Assembly (NCBI GenBank): GCA_002803225.1
Contig: NXFV01001528.1
Location: 62,001-126,000 of the forward strand
Direction: 5' to 3'
Origin: Gamarada debralockiae
Taxonomy: Eukaryota > Ascomycota > Leotiomycetes > Helotiales > Hyphodiscaceae
Length of the DNA: 64,000 nt
This document shows, piece by piece, positions 35,899 through 47,190 of the stretch (its first letter is position 1; each line of letters starts with the position of its first letter). The position numbers were made by a program, and so were the translations under genes. The notes under the pieces are model-generated. The model was not told the DNA's origin. It was given only the letters and a program-made list of their open reading frames with translations, and did no database searches.

Positions 35899-36408
35899 GG
35901 GCCTTGTTGGCATCAGCCTTTTTTTTCGAGCGATTATTGACCAGATCATGAATCACCACTTCAGCGATTATTCTTCGGATAATTCTATTAGATAATGTTG
36001 CCACATTCGAGGAGTTCTTGTAGGTTGTCTCCCCTTGATTGGTCAGTGTTTGTAGGGGTTTAGGATCCTTTGCGGCCTCTACTGCTCCTATTACAATTAC
36101 AGGAATAATATCTAATAGACTGATAGCTTCGGAAGCGTCTATTGTATTTTGATTAAGTTGTGCCGTGTTTTGTGGTAGTGTTAATGAAGGATGAAGAAGG
36201 AGAGGGGTCGAAAAGAGGGTAAATGGTTAGGAGTTAAGTACAATAATCTGAGCGATAATCTCCTCAAATGAGTTCCTGTTTTTTTATGTGGTGGATTATT
36301 AAAAAGATAATCTAGATTATTGGAAAAAAAACTATCGTGTTTGATAACAGCATTCAAACAATAATCTGAGCGACAATCTGGTGCGATTTATCGCTGCCAA
36401 AAAGGCCC
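35899..36408. mobile_element. Harbinger/Tourist-like MITE, 510 bp, TTA duplication
   Basis: The element starts GGGCCTTGTTGGCA and ends TGCCAAAAAGGCCC, an inverted terminus with one mismatch in the first 14 bases. TTA flanks it on both sides (35896-35898 and 36409-36411), the target-site duplication expected for PIF/Harbinger elements. The interior is AT-rich and non-coding. It contains a repeated internal motif, caataatctgagcg(a), at 36240 and 36358, plus related gataatctagattat palindromes. It lies between HET gene 3 and the SDR gene. Confidence 0.85.
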
Positions 36409-36763
36409 TTATAATCTCTTTCGGCAACCCCTGATCACATGACCGTACCTCCTTCGCGCCACAACCCCAAAGGAGTTGTTGCATGACTGGGTGCTTCGGG
36501 CTCCTTCCCAATCAACATTTAGCTGACATTTCTAAAGTCTCCAAAGCATCCTGGCTTTGACTGGGTTTGTTCCACCTTCAAGTATGGGGCAACCCCCATT
36601 CGGCGTTCGGCGTTCGGCCGCAACAGTTTTCGACAGATGCCCTATCGTCATATATCTTGAACATCAATCTTTCGGACTCTTGAATCTCATCCATTGAACG
36701 TTGATTCCACCTGAATTATTTTCCTATTCATCTTCCAAATCAATTCATCCCAGCCTTCCCAAC

Positions 36764-37873
36764 ATGGCCGCGATCCGCAACCTTTACACACAACTCTACC
36801 CACCACCCCCTCCATTCACCGAATCCAATCTCCCCCCCCAAAAAGGCAAAGTCTTTATCGTAACCGGAGGCAACGCAGGCGTGGGCTTCGAACTCGTCAA
36901 GATCCTTTACTCCAAAGGAGGAAAAGTTTATATGGCGAGTCGGAGTCGAAAGAAAGCTGAAGACGCGATACAAGATATTTATGGGAGCTGTGGAAACGAG
37001 ACGGCGGGAGATGTTATATTTTTGGAGCTGGACCTTGGGGATTTGGGTAGCGTGAGGAAGGCAGCGGGCATATTTGCGAAGCAGGAAAGGAGGTGTGATG
37101 TGTTGTGGAATAATGCGGGCGTTGCCAATGTGCCGGTTGGCAGTAAGACGAAGCAAGGCTATGAGCGTACGTATTTCCCAGGACTATTTAGTTATTGTTT
37201 TGTGGTTGGAACATGGATTGGGATTCTAGGGAGCATATTTCAAAGCTCTTAATCTCTTTCCTTTGAAGTGTTGAAGAACTGACTTGGGACAGTTCACATG
37301 GGAACAAATTGTCTCGGCCCCTTTCTCTTCACCCAACTCCTCCTGCCCCAACTGCGAGCAGCAGCCAAAGAGGCACCAAGTGCCAATGTCCGCATCATAT
37401 GGACTAGTTCCGGGATAGTTGACACTAATGCCCCAAAAGGCGGAATCGACCTAGCCTCCCTATCTTCTCCCCCCTCCTCCAAAAACCTCAACTACTGCAT
37501 CTCAGAGACGGGGAATTGGTTTCTAGCCTCCCAATTTGCGAGCAGGCTAAAAGAAGATGGTATTGTGAGCTTGACGCAGAACCCAGGAAATCTCAGCACA
37601 GCTATTTGGGAAAACGCTCCAAAAGTGGTGCAGGTTATCTTCTCGGCAATTAATCATTCGCCGAAGTATGGCGCGTATACAGAGCTTTGGGCGGGGTTGT
37701 CGCCGGAGATTAAGTTGGAGGATGGAGGTCGATATGCGATTCCGTGGGGCCGATGGCATTCGAGGCCTCGGAAAGATATTCTTGATGCGTTGAAGACGAG
37801 GGAGGAGGGTGGGACTGGGCAGGCGGTTGAGTTCTGGAAGTGGTGCAAAGATCAGACGAGACCGTATGCGTAG
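36764..37873 (+). CDS. Short-chain dehydrogenase/reductase with altered YxxxK
   Basis: Two exons, 36764-37166 and 37293-37873, encode 327 aa. A Rossmann NAD(P)-binding motif TGGNAGVGFEL, ASRSRKKAEDA (favouring NADP), LDLGDLGSV and NNAG place it in the retinol-dehydrogenase/protochlorophyllide-reductase-like fungal SDR group. The catalytic Ser lies in WTSSGIVD (about residue 172). The active-site block reads NYCISETGNW: Tyr is present at about 202, but the Lys expected four residues later is Glu (about 206). Length and the rest of the fold are normal, with the QNPG..TAIW motif present. Either the enzyme is inactive or it has an altered mechanism. The start was chosen at the aacatggc context; the frame is open upstream. 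Confidence 0.88.
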
Positions 37874-38483
37874 CTTGAATGAAGATGATGGGGCTCTGTA
37901 AGAATGGGCAGAGAGAATTAGGAGGCTTGGTAATAACATTCAACTTTTAACACAATCACGCGGCCTCCTTCAACGTCGAGAGGGGAGACTCCTTTATCTT
38001 GGCGGGCTTTATATTAGCCGCAGGAGCCTTGCTCTGCAGCTTTTGTTCACAAATCACTGTCGCAATTAAGAGTGCGGGACGAAGAAGAATTCGCGCTTTG
38101 AGTGGTGATACTGTGTCATTGAATGAAATGGAGGATATGAGAGGGGTAGGACATGGAAGTCCAGATAGGGGAAAGAGAGTTCGACGGGATGACCAATGAC
38201 TCCGCGGCTCGCATAGGGAGCCTCGTGTATAAGTCTCTATTCAAAGTAGTGAACCACTTCAATCAACCTCCAAACCACTCCTGATCCAGCCACTCGTTAG
38301 TGAGGACACGTGTCTTTACATAAGCAACATGGCTTGCGCGCAATATTTTCTTACAGATGCCTATTGCAACTTTAAAGAAAGCTGTTTTGCACTATCTGGC
38401 AAATATACATCCTGTTGTACGATAACACCGCCAACTTTCTGTGGTCTGTGTCTCATCTTGTCGCCTTCATCTACAAAGTCAAC
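37874..38483. other. Intergenic between SDR and HET gene 4
   Basis: No gene is supported. A short plus-strand frame at 37999 lacks an ATG start and any family resemblance. A CACGTG core lies near 38308, upstream of the HET gene. Confidence 0.4.
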
Positions 38484-40381
38484 ATGGCTTGCAGAATCTG
38501 CGGTGTTGCTTTAACAGAAGAGAAGCTCGAAGAAAACCCTTCCATACCTTTAGAGCAGATCAAGAGTTCGGCAAAGAACAGGTGCAAATGGTGTGAGCTT
38601 ATCGCAGGAGCTATCGATTACTTTTTTGACCTTGGTCAGCCTATGACATTTCGCAGGACATGGAAAGTCTCCGCAGGCTGGAATGAACTTCCGGGCGCAC
38701 TCAGCCTCATTCAGGATGATTTTGCTGGCCAGTGGGCTAGGTCGGGAACTATGTACCTATCATGTGCCCCAGGTGCGTCCTTCCAAAGAACTCGCATTAG
38801 CTCGTAAGATTGACAAGCAATTGTTAATCCTTGACAGCAAGACTATCTTTTAATACGAAATATAGGACAGTCACCCAAGTCTGTTGACATTCCAGTCCGA
38901 AACCACACTTGCAGAGATACGTCTTCAGCTGCTGCCATTCAAATTGCGAAGAACTGGCTAAATGATTGCTTGGCCCACCATGCTGAATGCGCGATATCAC
39001 AAAGCACGAGCCTTCCGAGGAGGACAGTTTTTGTCGGATTAAACAATGACCAAGTCTTGTTGACCGAGAATGAAGGAACCCCACCCAGCCAATACGCCTG
39101 TTTGAGTCATTGCTGGGGTAGTTTTCAACCATTACGGACAACAAGTCAAACCCTTGCAGCACGTAAGCAAGGAATTTTTTGGGATGATTTGCCCAAGACG
39201 TTTCAAGATGCCATCGAATTTTGTCGAGGCATAGGCATCAATCATGTTTGGATCGACTCTCTTTTTATTGTGCAAGATGATGATAATGATTGGGCGGCAG
39301 AATCGGCCAAGATGGCTTCAATATACTCTAATGCTCTCGTCACGATCGCTGCTATGGCTTCCGAAGATGGCCGGGGAGGATGCTTCCGAAAGGATGAAAG
39401 GAAGCTATTTCAATTTTCTCCCAGAGGACAGGGATCTGACAAAATAACTGTCATCGCGGGCCTCGGACACCACGAAGTTCCACGTCCGTTACAAGCTAGA
39501 GCCTGGGTCTTACAAGAAATGCTTCTATCGAGACGCATTATTGAATTCAACAAGTACGAATTAGCCTGGGAATGTCGAACGGAATCGAAATGCAAATGCT
39601 GCACGGACAGGCCCACGAAAAAAAAAAAGCAATTCTATCAAAGCCCCTGGGAGAAGGTGGTATGCGACTATTCCGCGAGACTCCTCTCAAATAGCAAAGA
39701 CAAATTGCCAGCACTATCTGGGATCGCGCACGCTTTCGAGAGAAATCTAGCTAACCAGGAGTCGCTTGGTAGGTACTATGCTGGAATTTGGGAAGAGACC
39801 TTGCGGATCAATTATGTTGGACAGGCAATAATCTTTGGAAAAACGATATGAAAATTCCCTGCTATCGAGCTCCATCATGGTCCTGGGCTTCAGTCGACGG
39901 AAACATAGAATTTCATGCACATGGATTGGGAGCTCCAATTTATACTGCACAGGTTTCATCTGCAGATTGTACACCATCAACCGTGGACCCTTACGGACAA
40001 GTTTCTGGAGGATACGTTGACTTGATAACTTTATTACTCCCAGTTGCATACCACCAATGGCGCATCGGTTTGTTATCAGGGGAAGACGGGTCATCGTCTC
40101 CCATATGTCTCAATAATGTACACCTCGACTCTGGGAACGACATTCAACATCCCCCGTTATACAAGGAACTCTCTTGTGCCATTCTTCGATATGGACTTTG
40201 GGATATCCTCTACGACGTAGTTGATATTTTTCGCCTTACCGTTCTTCTACTCGAGCCAACTGGTCTCAGCCAGCCAAGTTGGAGAAGAGTCGGTTTTGCG
40301 AGTGGAGATTTGAATTGGAAGGAGTGGAAGTATCTTAAAAGTCTACTTGCAGGACAAAGCCAAAAGATTAGGATTGTGTAG
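38484..40381 (+). pseudogene. HET-domain gene 4 with a one-base frameshift
   Basis: Exon 38484-38772 starts MACRICGVAL and carries two Cys pairs. A 93-nt intron (38773-38865) follows. The second exon carries the HET domain: YACLSHCWGSF, WDDLPKTFQDAI, VWIDSLFIVQDDDNDW and ARAWVLQEMLLSRRI. At about 39801-39804 the protein moves from the frame ending YYAGIWEETL into the next frame, which reads ADQLCWTGNNLW and then YRAPSWSWASVDG, LLLEPTG and a stop at 40381. The subfamily sequence is contiguous across this point, so one base appears to be missing. No intron of acceptable size explains it. If real, the protein is cut off shortly after the break (stop at 39851). HET genes are often allele-inactivated. 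An assembly error is the alternative. Confidence 0.78.
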
Positions 40382-41779
40382 ATACTCTGGAGGAGCCTGG
40401 ATCACAGAGTTTGCTAGATATTCCCTCCCTCGAGTGGCTCCCAGATGACGACTGCCTTTCGGCACCTCGTCCCGAAGCTATCGACAGCAAGGATGAGGCT
40501 CGGCACTACCGCGACAAACTTCGCTTCTCCTAAGAGCTACCTAAATTTATCCGAATCGTGGTGGTAAGTCGGGATCCTACTGAGGACCTTAACGCAGTCG
40601 AGGAGAATGATCCCGCTTGGTTGCAGGTAATTGCCGTCGCAGAGAGAACCGGACAGTGACAGCCATGCCTCTGCCAACAGTATCCTCGAATTATAATAGC
40701 TCCAAGATTGTGTCGAGCGGAAAGTTTCCCGATAGTGGTGGTCTTGGAAGTGATGAAGGGGGCAACGAGGACAATCGCGATGATGGGCGTTGATCAAGAG
40801 ATACTCGACGCCAGGCTGCTTCGTCCTCTTCCGGCGAACAAAATCAATACTAGATCCCAAATCGCGACTTGATGCAAAGTGCCGTCGTGGAGAGTGTTCA
40901 ACGACATCTTGGTGCAAAATCCACTATCAGAAGGTGTGTCATCTTCCATTTCCTGACATCAGATAAAATTTCAGCTGATGCAACCAGGGTGGAGATGGCT
41001 ACTTGATTACCACGCATGGAGAGTGCTTGAGTGATGTGAGTTGTGGTTTGAGCACGTATATATTTATAATGGGAAGAACAGCAATTTGACTCTTGCAGGA
41101 ACAAATCGATGAAATATGCCAAAACTTTAGGGATGATTGATAAAGAAATTGACGGCTATGAAGATGGAGGAGAGTTGGCTTAGGAGACCACTTCATTAGC
41201 CCGTTCTCATCACTTCCTCCTAGTCAGGGTTTGAGTCTGGTGAAGAGGCAGAATAGATGCAGGTCAGATGTGGAAGAGTGTTGGTTGGAACTGCCTGTAT
41301 TTCCCCTTCTTTTGTGGTATAAGAGAGCTCTTCCCCTCCTTGTATTTCAGCTCTTTAGATATCAAGCTAGCTCTAAAAATGCCACTATATTTCGCCCTCA
41401 AACAGCTCAACTGACAAAGAGCAGCACTCGCATCCATAGTTAGGAACGTACAAAGAATTTGCGCCAGACGAGAGGAGCCGTTCAGTATAACAAAACAAAA
41501 CCATCGCACTATCAATTCTACACACTGAAGTACTTCCTCAAACTTTCGACGGTTCCTGACTTGCGTCCAGATCACCAGCCAAATACTTATACGGCTGAGC
41601 AAAATTGATAAACCCAATATTCGGGCTTGAAACTGTATATCCATCCTCGCCTGCACTTCGTGGGATCAACATCTTCCGTGCTGCTCGACAAGTATGCGTT
41701 TTCACGTTTCATTCACCAGCATCCCACAATCCTCAATCTGGAAGCTAAAGACTTGAAGATTTGGAAAAGAAAGAGAATA
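40382..41779. other. Intergenic with a possible coding relic
   Basis: 40386-40640 on the plus strand reads like decayed coding sequence (SLEWLPDDDCLSAPRPEA, then DEARHYRDKLRFS, a stop, then LPKFIRIVVVSRDPTED) but matches no family I know. The rest shows only short chance frames. Confidence 0.3.
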
Positions 41780-42435
41780 TACCTCCTGACGCAAAACCCT
41801 CTACAAAACACAGGTCATGCATCGGCCGCTTCTGATCCGTCGTCGAATTATGTCCACCAGCATGATGCGAGCCACCAACCATACAAAACAAGAAGCTCAA
41901 GCTTACATCACTGCCAACCCGATACCCCGTCTTGGTCTAATCCAGATGATCCACGTAGTGATTCTTGTCGTCGCGATGCAACGCTGAGCCTTGCCACCGG
42001 GACCGACCTCCATGCTGAGCGCGGTGTTGACGATTGCGTAGCTGGTGTACGTGTGCCGGGTCTCGCCGCAGGAGTTGCGAGTCGTTTTGTCGACGAAGAT
42101 GGAGAGGAACTTCTAGACGAATGAGTCGACGAGCCGTTCTTCCCGTGCGGTCTTGCTGCGGGCGATGAGGCGGGTGCAGAGACGGTTTCGGGTGGGAAGA
42201 GATCGCCCTGATGTTTGTTTAGTGAGGGCTCGGGTGAAAAGGGTTGAGAATGAACCTTCCAAGGCTTGTCAGCATCGAGGAGTGGCCTTGTGTTTGCGTT
42301 TACTCTCTCAACTGCTTCGGGGGTAGCGAAGTTCTTGATGACGCCGCCATTGTCGATGATTGCTTGCACTATCTTGTCCACTTCTGAACAATTGATTCGT
42401 TGTAGAGAAGGTAAGGCACTTTGAGCTGAAGGCAT
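41780..42435 (-). pseudogene. Phytanoyl-CoA dioxygenase-like (PhyH) pseudogene
   Basis: From ATG 42435 the minus strand reads LQRINCSEVDKIVQAIIDN, GGVIKNFATPEAVERVN and DADKPWK. These are typical of the N-terminus of fungal Fe(II)/2-oxoglutarate dioxygenases of the PhyH family. A gttcat..cag intron leads to GDLFPPET. After that the frame is lost by one base, and CTRLIARSKTA and LVDSFV appear in the next frame, followed by an in-frame TAG. KFLSIFVDK and SYAIVNTALSMEVGPGGKAQ follow, then another one-base break, LHRDDKNHYVDHLD with the metal-binding HRDD region, then a second TAG. Similarity fades near 41780. Both stops fit CAG to TAG changes. The gene cannot make a full enzyme. Confidence 0.72.
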
Positions 42436-44221
42436 TGTGAAATGATACGTGGGAGAAAAAGAGAAAGTGAGATATGGATGCTGAAAAACGGTACAGTGTG
42501 TTTTTCTGGAAGTGAAAAATGAGCTGTGTCATATACAGAGTTTTGAAGAATGACTCGAACTTATAAATCATCGACGTTGAATGTATGAAGCTCTGAATAT
42601 CAAGAGTGCGGTAATGAGGGGGCGGTTACTATCGGACTCTACCCCTATCTTTCGTTATCGGAGTGGTCCTTGACATGATATATTCAGGAAATTGAACTCG
42701 ACGATACTCTTTCGGCCAAGTTATTCTTGTTGGAATGTGTTGCTCACACGCAGATCATTCGCTATGGGACAGTTTCGGTGCGACTGTTTTGCCGAAAATG
42801 AGCTCGAGGTAGGAACAGCCATACATACTTAATTGAGCGTACCATGCAGGGTAAAGAGAGTAGATTGAAAGACATAGAAATGTTCCCAGCGTAGTGTCCA
42901 TGCCGTGAAAGTGGCAATTGCAGCTTCATATAACCGAGTAATAAGCCATGATGAAATTTTGACACCATCGTGGCTCCTCCATTGACCAGATGCTGAAGTC
43001 TCTGTGCCGTCCGTTCAAGACGCACAATATGGAGACTAGTATCCAGCGTTCAAGAACATTTTCAAGCGCAGCGTCTGGAGCATACTCGTGTGAAGCAGCA
43101 CTATGCAGGCTATCGTCCGTAAACTTGCCTTAAATGTAGGATGTCGCACTACGACTTGGTCGGTGCAGTTTCTAGCGAAGACTGGTGGTCCATCATCTCA
43201 ATTTCATAAATTTGGGAGAATGTAAATTTTCAATTCCCACAACTTGGTAGATCGTAGACAAGACCCGAAAGATTCTCCCAGTGGAAACTCCTCAATCGAT
43301 GGTCCCGCTAATCAAATTCAATGGGCTGTTCGCTTGGGCCTATGTACAATACCTGAAAGACGAGTAACCCAGGTCCCAGCGGCATCTCGAACTTTCGAGA
43401 AGTCTTCAAACTTGTAGGAAGTGCCGATTGTGTGGTTAGGGACTAATTGTCCAGGACGACGGCAAGTACTCGCCCGTATCTTTCATTGGCGTGGAACCTG
43501 ACCGTAAATGTTCACAATTGACTCGACACGAAAGAAGAGTATAGACGATTGCAACAACTTGCAAGTATGTTTAAAATTGCAGGAGGTGGTTTATTGCAAC
43601 CAACATCTTTGAACAGGAGTGGTTCTAAGTTACGTGCGGGAAGGGTGCAGACTGTCTCAGTGTTTGTCGACGAAAGCGAGATAACTAGGGGGTTCTGCTT
43701 TGAATGTATATTTTGTTGGGAAAGGCATTTGGGATTTCGGGAGTGGACATGTCGAGGGAGAAGTGAGGTCTGGAAGTAGCGGCGCTGTGGAGATGGTCGC
43801 AATCCATAATCTGAGCCTGTTACGCCGAGTCGTAAGCTTCGAATACAGATACTAAGGGGTCTGAAACGAGAAGTATGGTGACTGAAATGGTTACCGTGTT
43901 ACTTCAATCTTGATGAAGTTAGGTGCGGCCACTGTGATCATGTCACAAAAGCAAACTAAGAGCAGAACTTGATCATGCTTTTGTATTGAACAGACCAGAG
44001 CTTGCGCCTAGCAACAACTAGCAAGCACACCTATGCCTTCGCCATGAATATGTCTCCCCATGCAATGGTGCAAAACTATGCATTAGAATTCCAAGGTACG
44101 AGAGACAGGGAGAGACCGAATAACGAGCACGAAGCTTACAAGTATCTTCTAGCCAGTTCCATATCCACGCCCGAAACTTCCAGATCATGATTCTCACCGC
44201 TCAGGCCCCACCAAAGCACTA
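42436..44221. other. Intergenic, nothing recognised
   Basis: About 1.8 kb without a supported gene. Short frames on both strands have no family resemblance. No terminal repeats were found by eye. It could hold further decayed sequence from the two flanking pseudogenes. Confidence 0.4.
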
Positions 44222-45054
44222 TCACAGGCTCTCAACAAGGGGTCTGGACCGAGTTCGCTGCCGTCTGCATACTGCCAGCGTGACCTGTGCTTTTTGGAAG
44301 CGTTCCATGACATCTGGTCTCTTGGAATCTTCAAACTCAGTGTCGATTGTCTTACCAGGTCCTAGGTCTAGAATGACAGAATGATCCTCAAATAGGATCA
44401 ATTCATTAAAATTGTATACCAAAGCCTTCCCACACAACCTGAATGACCAATCGAAAGCCGTAAGCCCATCAAGGTTACAGGATAGGACTCCGCACCGCTT
44501 TTAAATCTGTAGTCCAAGAACATTTGGATTTGTTCACCAATAAGTTTGGCAACAGACATCAGATATAGTCTATCAACCTCCTATTTGACGTATATCTTCG
44601 GAGGAACAACTATCGTAAAATCGGGCTTCTCGGATTTAATGGTGCTGCCGAGGTCCAACGAATTGTGCTTGAGGCGTTTTGCTCGAGACTCTTGGGAAGC
44701 TTGAAAAATCGCTGGAGGGGCAGTTCTTGAGACATATCGAAAAGGATAGCAAGTGTCGCGACTGTGATTTAGAATGTACACATCTTCAATCTAAATGCTA
44801 ATGTTCCGGGCTTGAAAGGCAACCTCGTACCATATGTTCATTCGAAGTTCGACAGGTAGCTTGCGAAAACAGGTGAATTTTGTTGTGGGCATTATGTTCA
44901 TCGACGGCGTCCTTCTTGGACGAGATGAGCCGCTCGATTGGTAGATTTTGTTCCATAGGCTGATTTTCTGCGGCTGGCTGCTCGTGTTCGATAGGCGAAT
45001 CTTGTTCGACTGCAGTAAGAGACTGCTCTTGGGGTGGGCGGTTCCGTCAGACAT
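44222..45054 (-). pseudogene. 2EXR-domain (F-box-like) protein pseudogene
   Basis: Starting at ATG 45054 (MSDGTAHP), the minus strand carries FTCFRKLPVELRMNIWYEVA, the hallmark F..F..LP.ELR..IW motif of the fungal 2EXR domain. The same frame hits TAG after ARNISI, then continues with VYILNHSRDTCYPFRYVSRT and TAPPAIFQASQESRA up to PPKIYVK, where a second TAG occurs. EVDRLYLMSVAKLIG follows. A shift then leads into the frame LTAFDWSFRLCGKALVYNFN, which ends at 44222. Two nonsense changes plus a frameshift make it a pseudogene. The first stop could not be removed with an intron of reasonable size. The family is large in filamentous fungi and of unknown function. Confidence 0.68.
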
Positions 45055-45680
45055 GGTGATGGGTCCATGTGTGGACTTGAAGACGAGGTGAACATCTCTT
45101 GAACCGTGGGTCTGGACATCAATCGACACGGTTTTGAATTAGAGATGCCAAGAACTGGCAGGACTTACTGAATGATTTGAGGAGATATTGTTCTACCAGG
45201 CTTTCCAACTTCCAGTCTTTCAGTATTGAGAAGGGGGTGACATAGAGTCAGTCGCGCGGGTTGAGAAGTGAGGTCGCTTTTAGGATGTTGTCCAAAGGGA
45301 GGTTGGACGTCAGTTCAATTGTGGGGGAAATTCGATTGATGATGCGAAGAGATGAGAAGACTTACGTGGTGAGCCGAGGAGATGATGATGCTGAAGAACT
45401 TGTCTGATAATAGAGGAGAGGCTGCGAATGACTGCGATTCTTGTTAGCAGGTCTAGAAGGTATGGTGATATCTGTACGATTCGGAGAGGCTGTAGATGTA
45501 GACCTTCGGTAAGGCCGAGAGTATCGGAGTAGCCGTCGGTTAGGCCGAATAGTTAGAGTCAGGAATAGTAGATATAAGGAGCAGGTTGAGCTTTGTAGAA
45601 AAGAGCGCAGACATCACGAATTGAAGTTTTCTCAAGCCTATTTGGACTAGCATCACATACACCACAGTATCAGGGCCTCA

Positions 45681-46055
45681 TTACAACAGCTCTGGTTGGT
45701 TTTGTCCAGTTGTCATTTTCGGTGATGTGTGAGGGAAGGATTGCAAGGGAGTCGCGGCCGTAAGTGGAAATTCAGATCGCACTGTCACGTGCCTGGTTTC
45801 TTGGCACGCCGTGATGGTGAGATCTGGAAAGAACACGCACGGCATAAAGGAGGCTCTGCTGATAATTTCCCGATTATTCCCAATTCCCTCTACCCTGAAA
45901 TTTGTACAGCCAGTCGGCTTGTCACACTCTAAAGTCATTTCCAAGTCAAAATAGGGGTCAGCAGGAGCTTTCCCCGGATCGTCTAGTGTCCGCTGTACCA
46001 CCGAAATTCTTCCCGCAGCCACCAAAGCAAACTCACTCTTCGATTCGATCGTCAC
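45681..46055 (-). CDS. Hypothetical protein, 124 aa
   Basis: An open frame from ATG 46055 reads like a folded polypeptide in its first two thirds (FALVAAGRISVVQRTLDD, then DPYFDLEMTLECDKPTG). There is no signal peptide or known motif. It lies in a decayed region, so it could be a fragment of an older gene. Evidence is frame length and composition only. Confidence 0.25.
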   Translation of the reverse strand: MTIESKSEFALVAAGRISVVQRTLDDPGKAPADPYFDLEMTLECDKPTGCTNFRVEGIGNNREIISRASFMPCVFFPDLTITACQETRHVTVRSEFPLTAATPLQSFPHTSPKMTTGQNQPELL

Positions 46056-47190
46056 CTTTTTCTTCTTTCTTGACGGCTCGATATCTTTTGCGATTCATAT
46101 CGCGGCATGTAACACTTCGTCACAAGTCGTGGAAGTGGTCACGCCGGTCTTCTGATCGCTTCAGTTTCGCCAGTGCCTAAATCAGCAGGTGAACAAGTGT
46201 TCCAAACGATTTCCGATTTCGCATCATCTCTTATCATCAAACACCCTCAAAATCTTCACCCCTTTTTCAAATTCAGAGGTTCTCGAAAGTGATGAGTAAC
46301 GTTACAACAGGCAAGTGCAAACAAGCTTCTGACCAATATGATATTAGCCCTAATTCAGATCGATTTCCCGGGACCTTGCCGCTGAATCTTAAATCCACGC
46401 GCGACACTGCCGCATGTGACTGGTTGTCGCACCACACCCCTGGCAATCTCCCGCTCCGAAGCTATCACCACGCGACGTTACCACGCGACTCGCTCATTTA
46501 CCTTCCTCCTTAGAACTTTGGTACGCGTATTGGAAGTGCTTGCACCAGTGTGGCGTCGCTTCTCTCGGCAGTGTCCTATCTCCGTCTTTCCCCTGCGACG
46601 ACTTCACATTCAGACCGAAAGTACCAAGTCTTGAAGATAGATGAATTGCCCGGATCGGGAAATTAAGAGTTGTGTTGTTTATTGGAGCTTCCTGGGGCTT
46701 CTAAAGAAGAAAACGCCTTGGCATCGTTTTCACTAGACTCCGGACTTCGGGGGCCGGATATAGAAGTTGGGCCGGTTGCGTCAGTACCCTTATGGGAGAT
46801 TGTCGATCTTTCCCTTAGTATCTCTAAATGGATGCTCTCCAAGTATCTAGACTTCATCCCATGTACTGCAATCTTTCACTCCCATGATAGCATCCCTTCT
46901 CCCGAGTGACTTCAGGGATGGCACGTTTCATACCTATATGTGACCTCCTTTCCACCAGTAGCAGATTGTGGTACGGTCTGTTAATGGTTCGTTCATGGTT
47001 CCCAAGTTCAGATGGTATCTTGAAGAGTGCGACTCGATCTGGTACGTGTTGGATATAAAGATGTCATTGCTCCCGCTGTTATTGAAGGGCCATCGACACT
47101 CGCAAGTGCGACCACAACACTCCTTCTGTTCAAGTACTTCTTACACTATCCTTAATTATACTTGTTCAGCAGAACAGACACTCCTTCAAA
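46056..47190. other. Intergenic, promoter of the chitinase gene
   Basis: No gene is supported; several short plus-strand frames look accidental. The last few hundred bases before 47191 are the chitinase leader, with pyrimidine-rich stretches. Confidence 0.4.

Noticed and set aside
37999..38199. 66-codon frame after the SDR gene
   Set aside because: No ATG start and no family match; the hydrophobic start alone is not enough.
41264..41656. 130-codon minus-strand frame
   Set aside because: No family resemblance or signal peptide, and it lies between decayed sequences; probably chance.
43512..43802. Overlapping frames on both strands in the 42.4-44.2 kb gap
   Set aside because: Short, mutually overlapping and without recognisable motifs.
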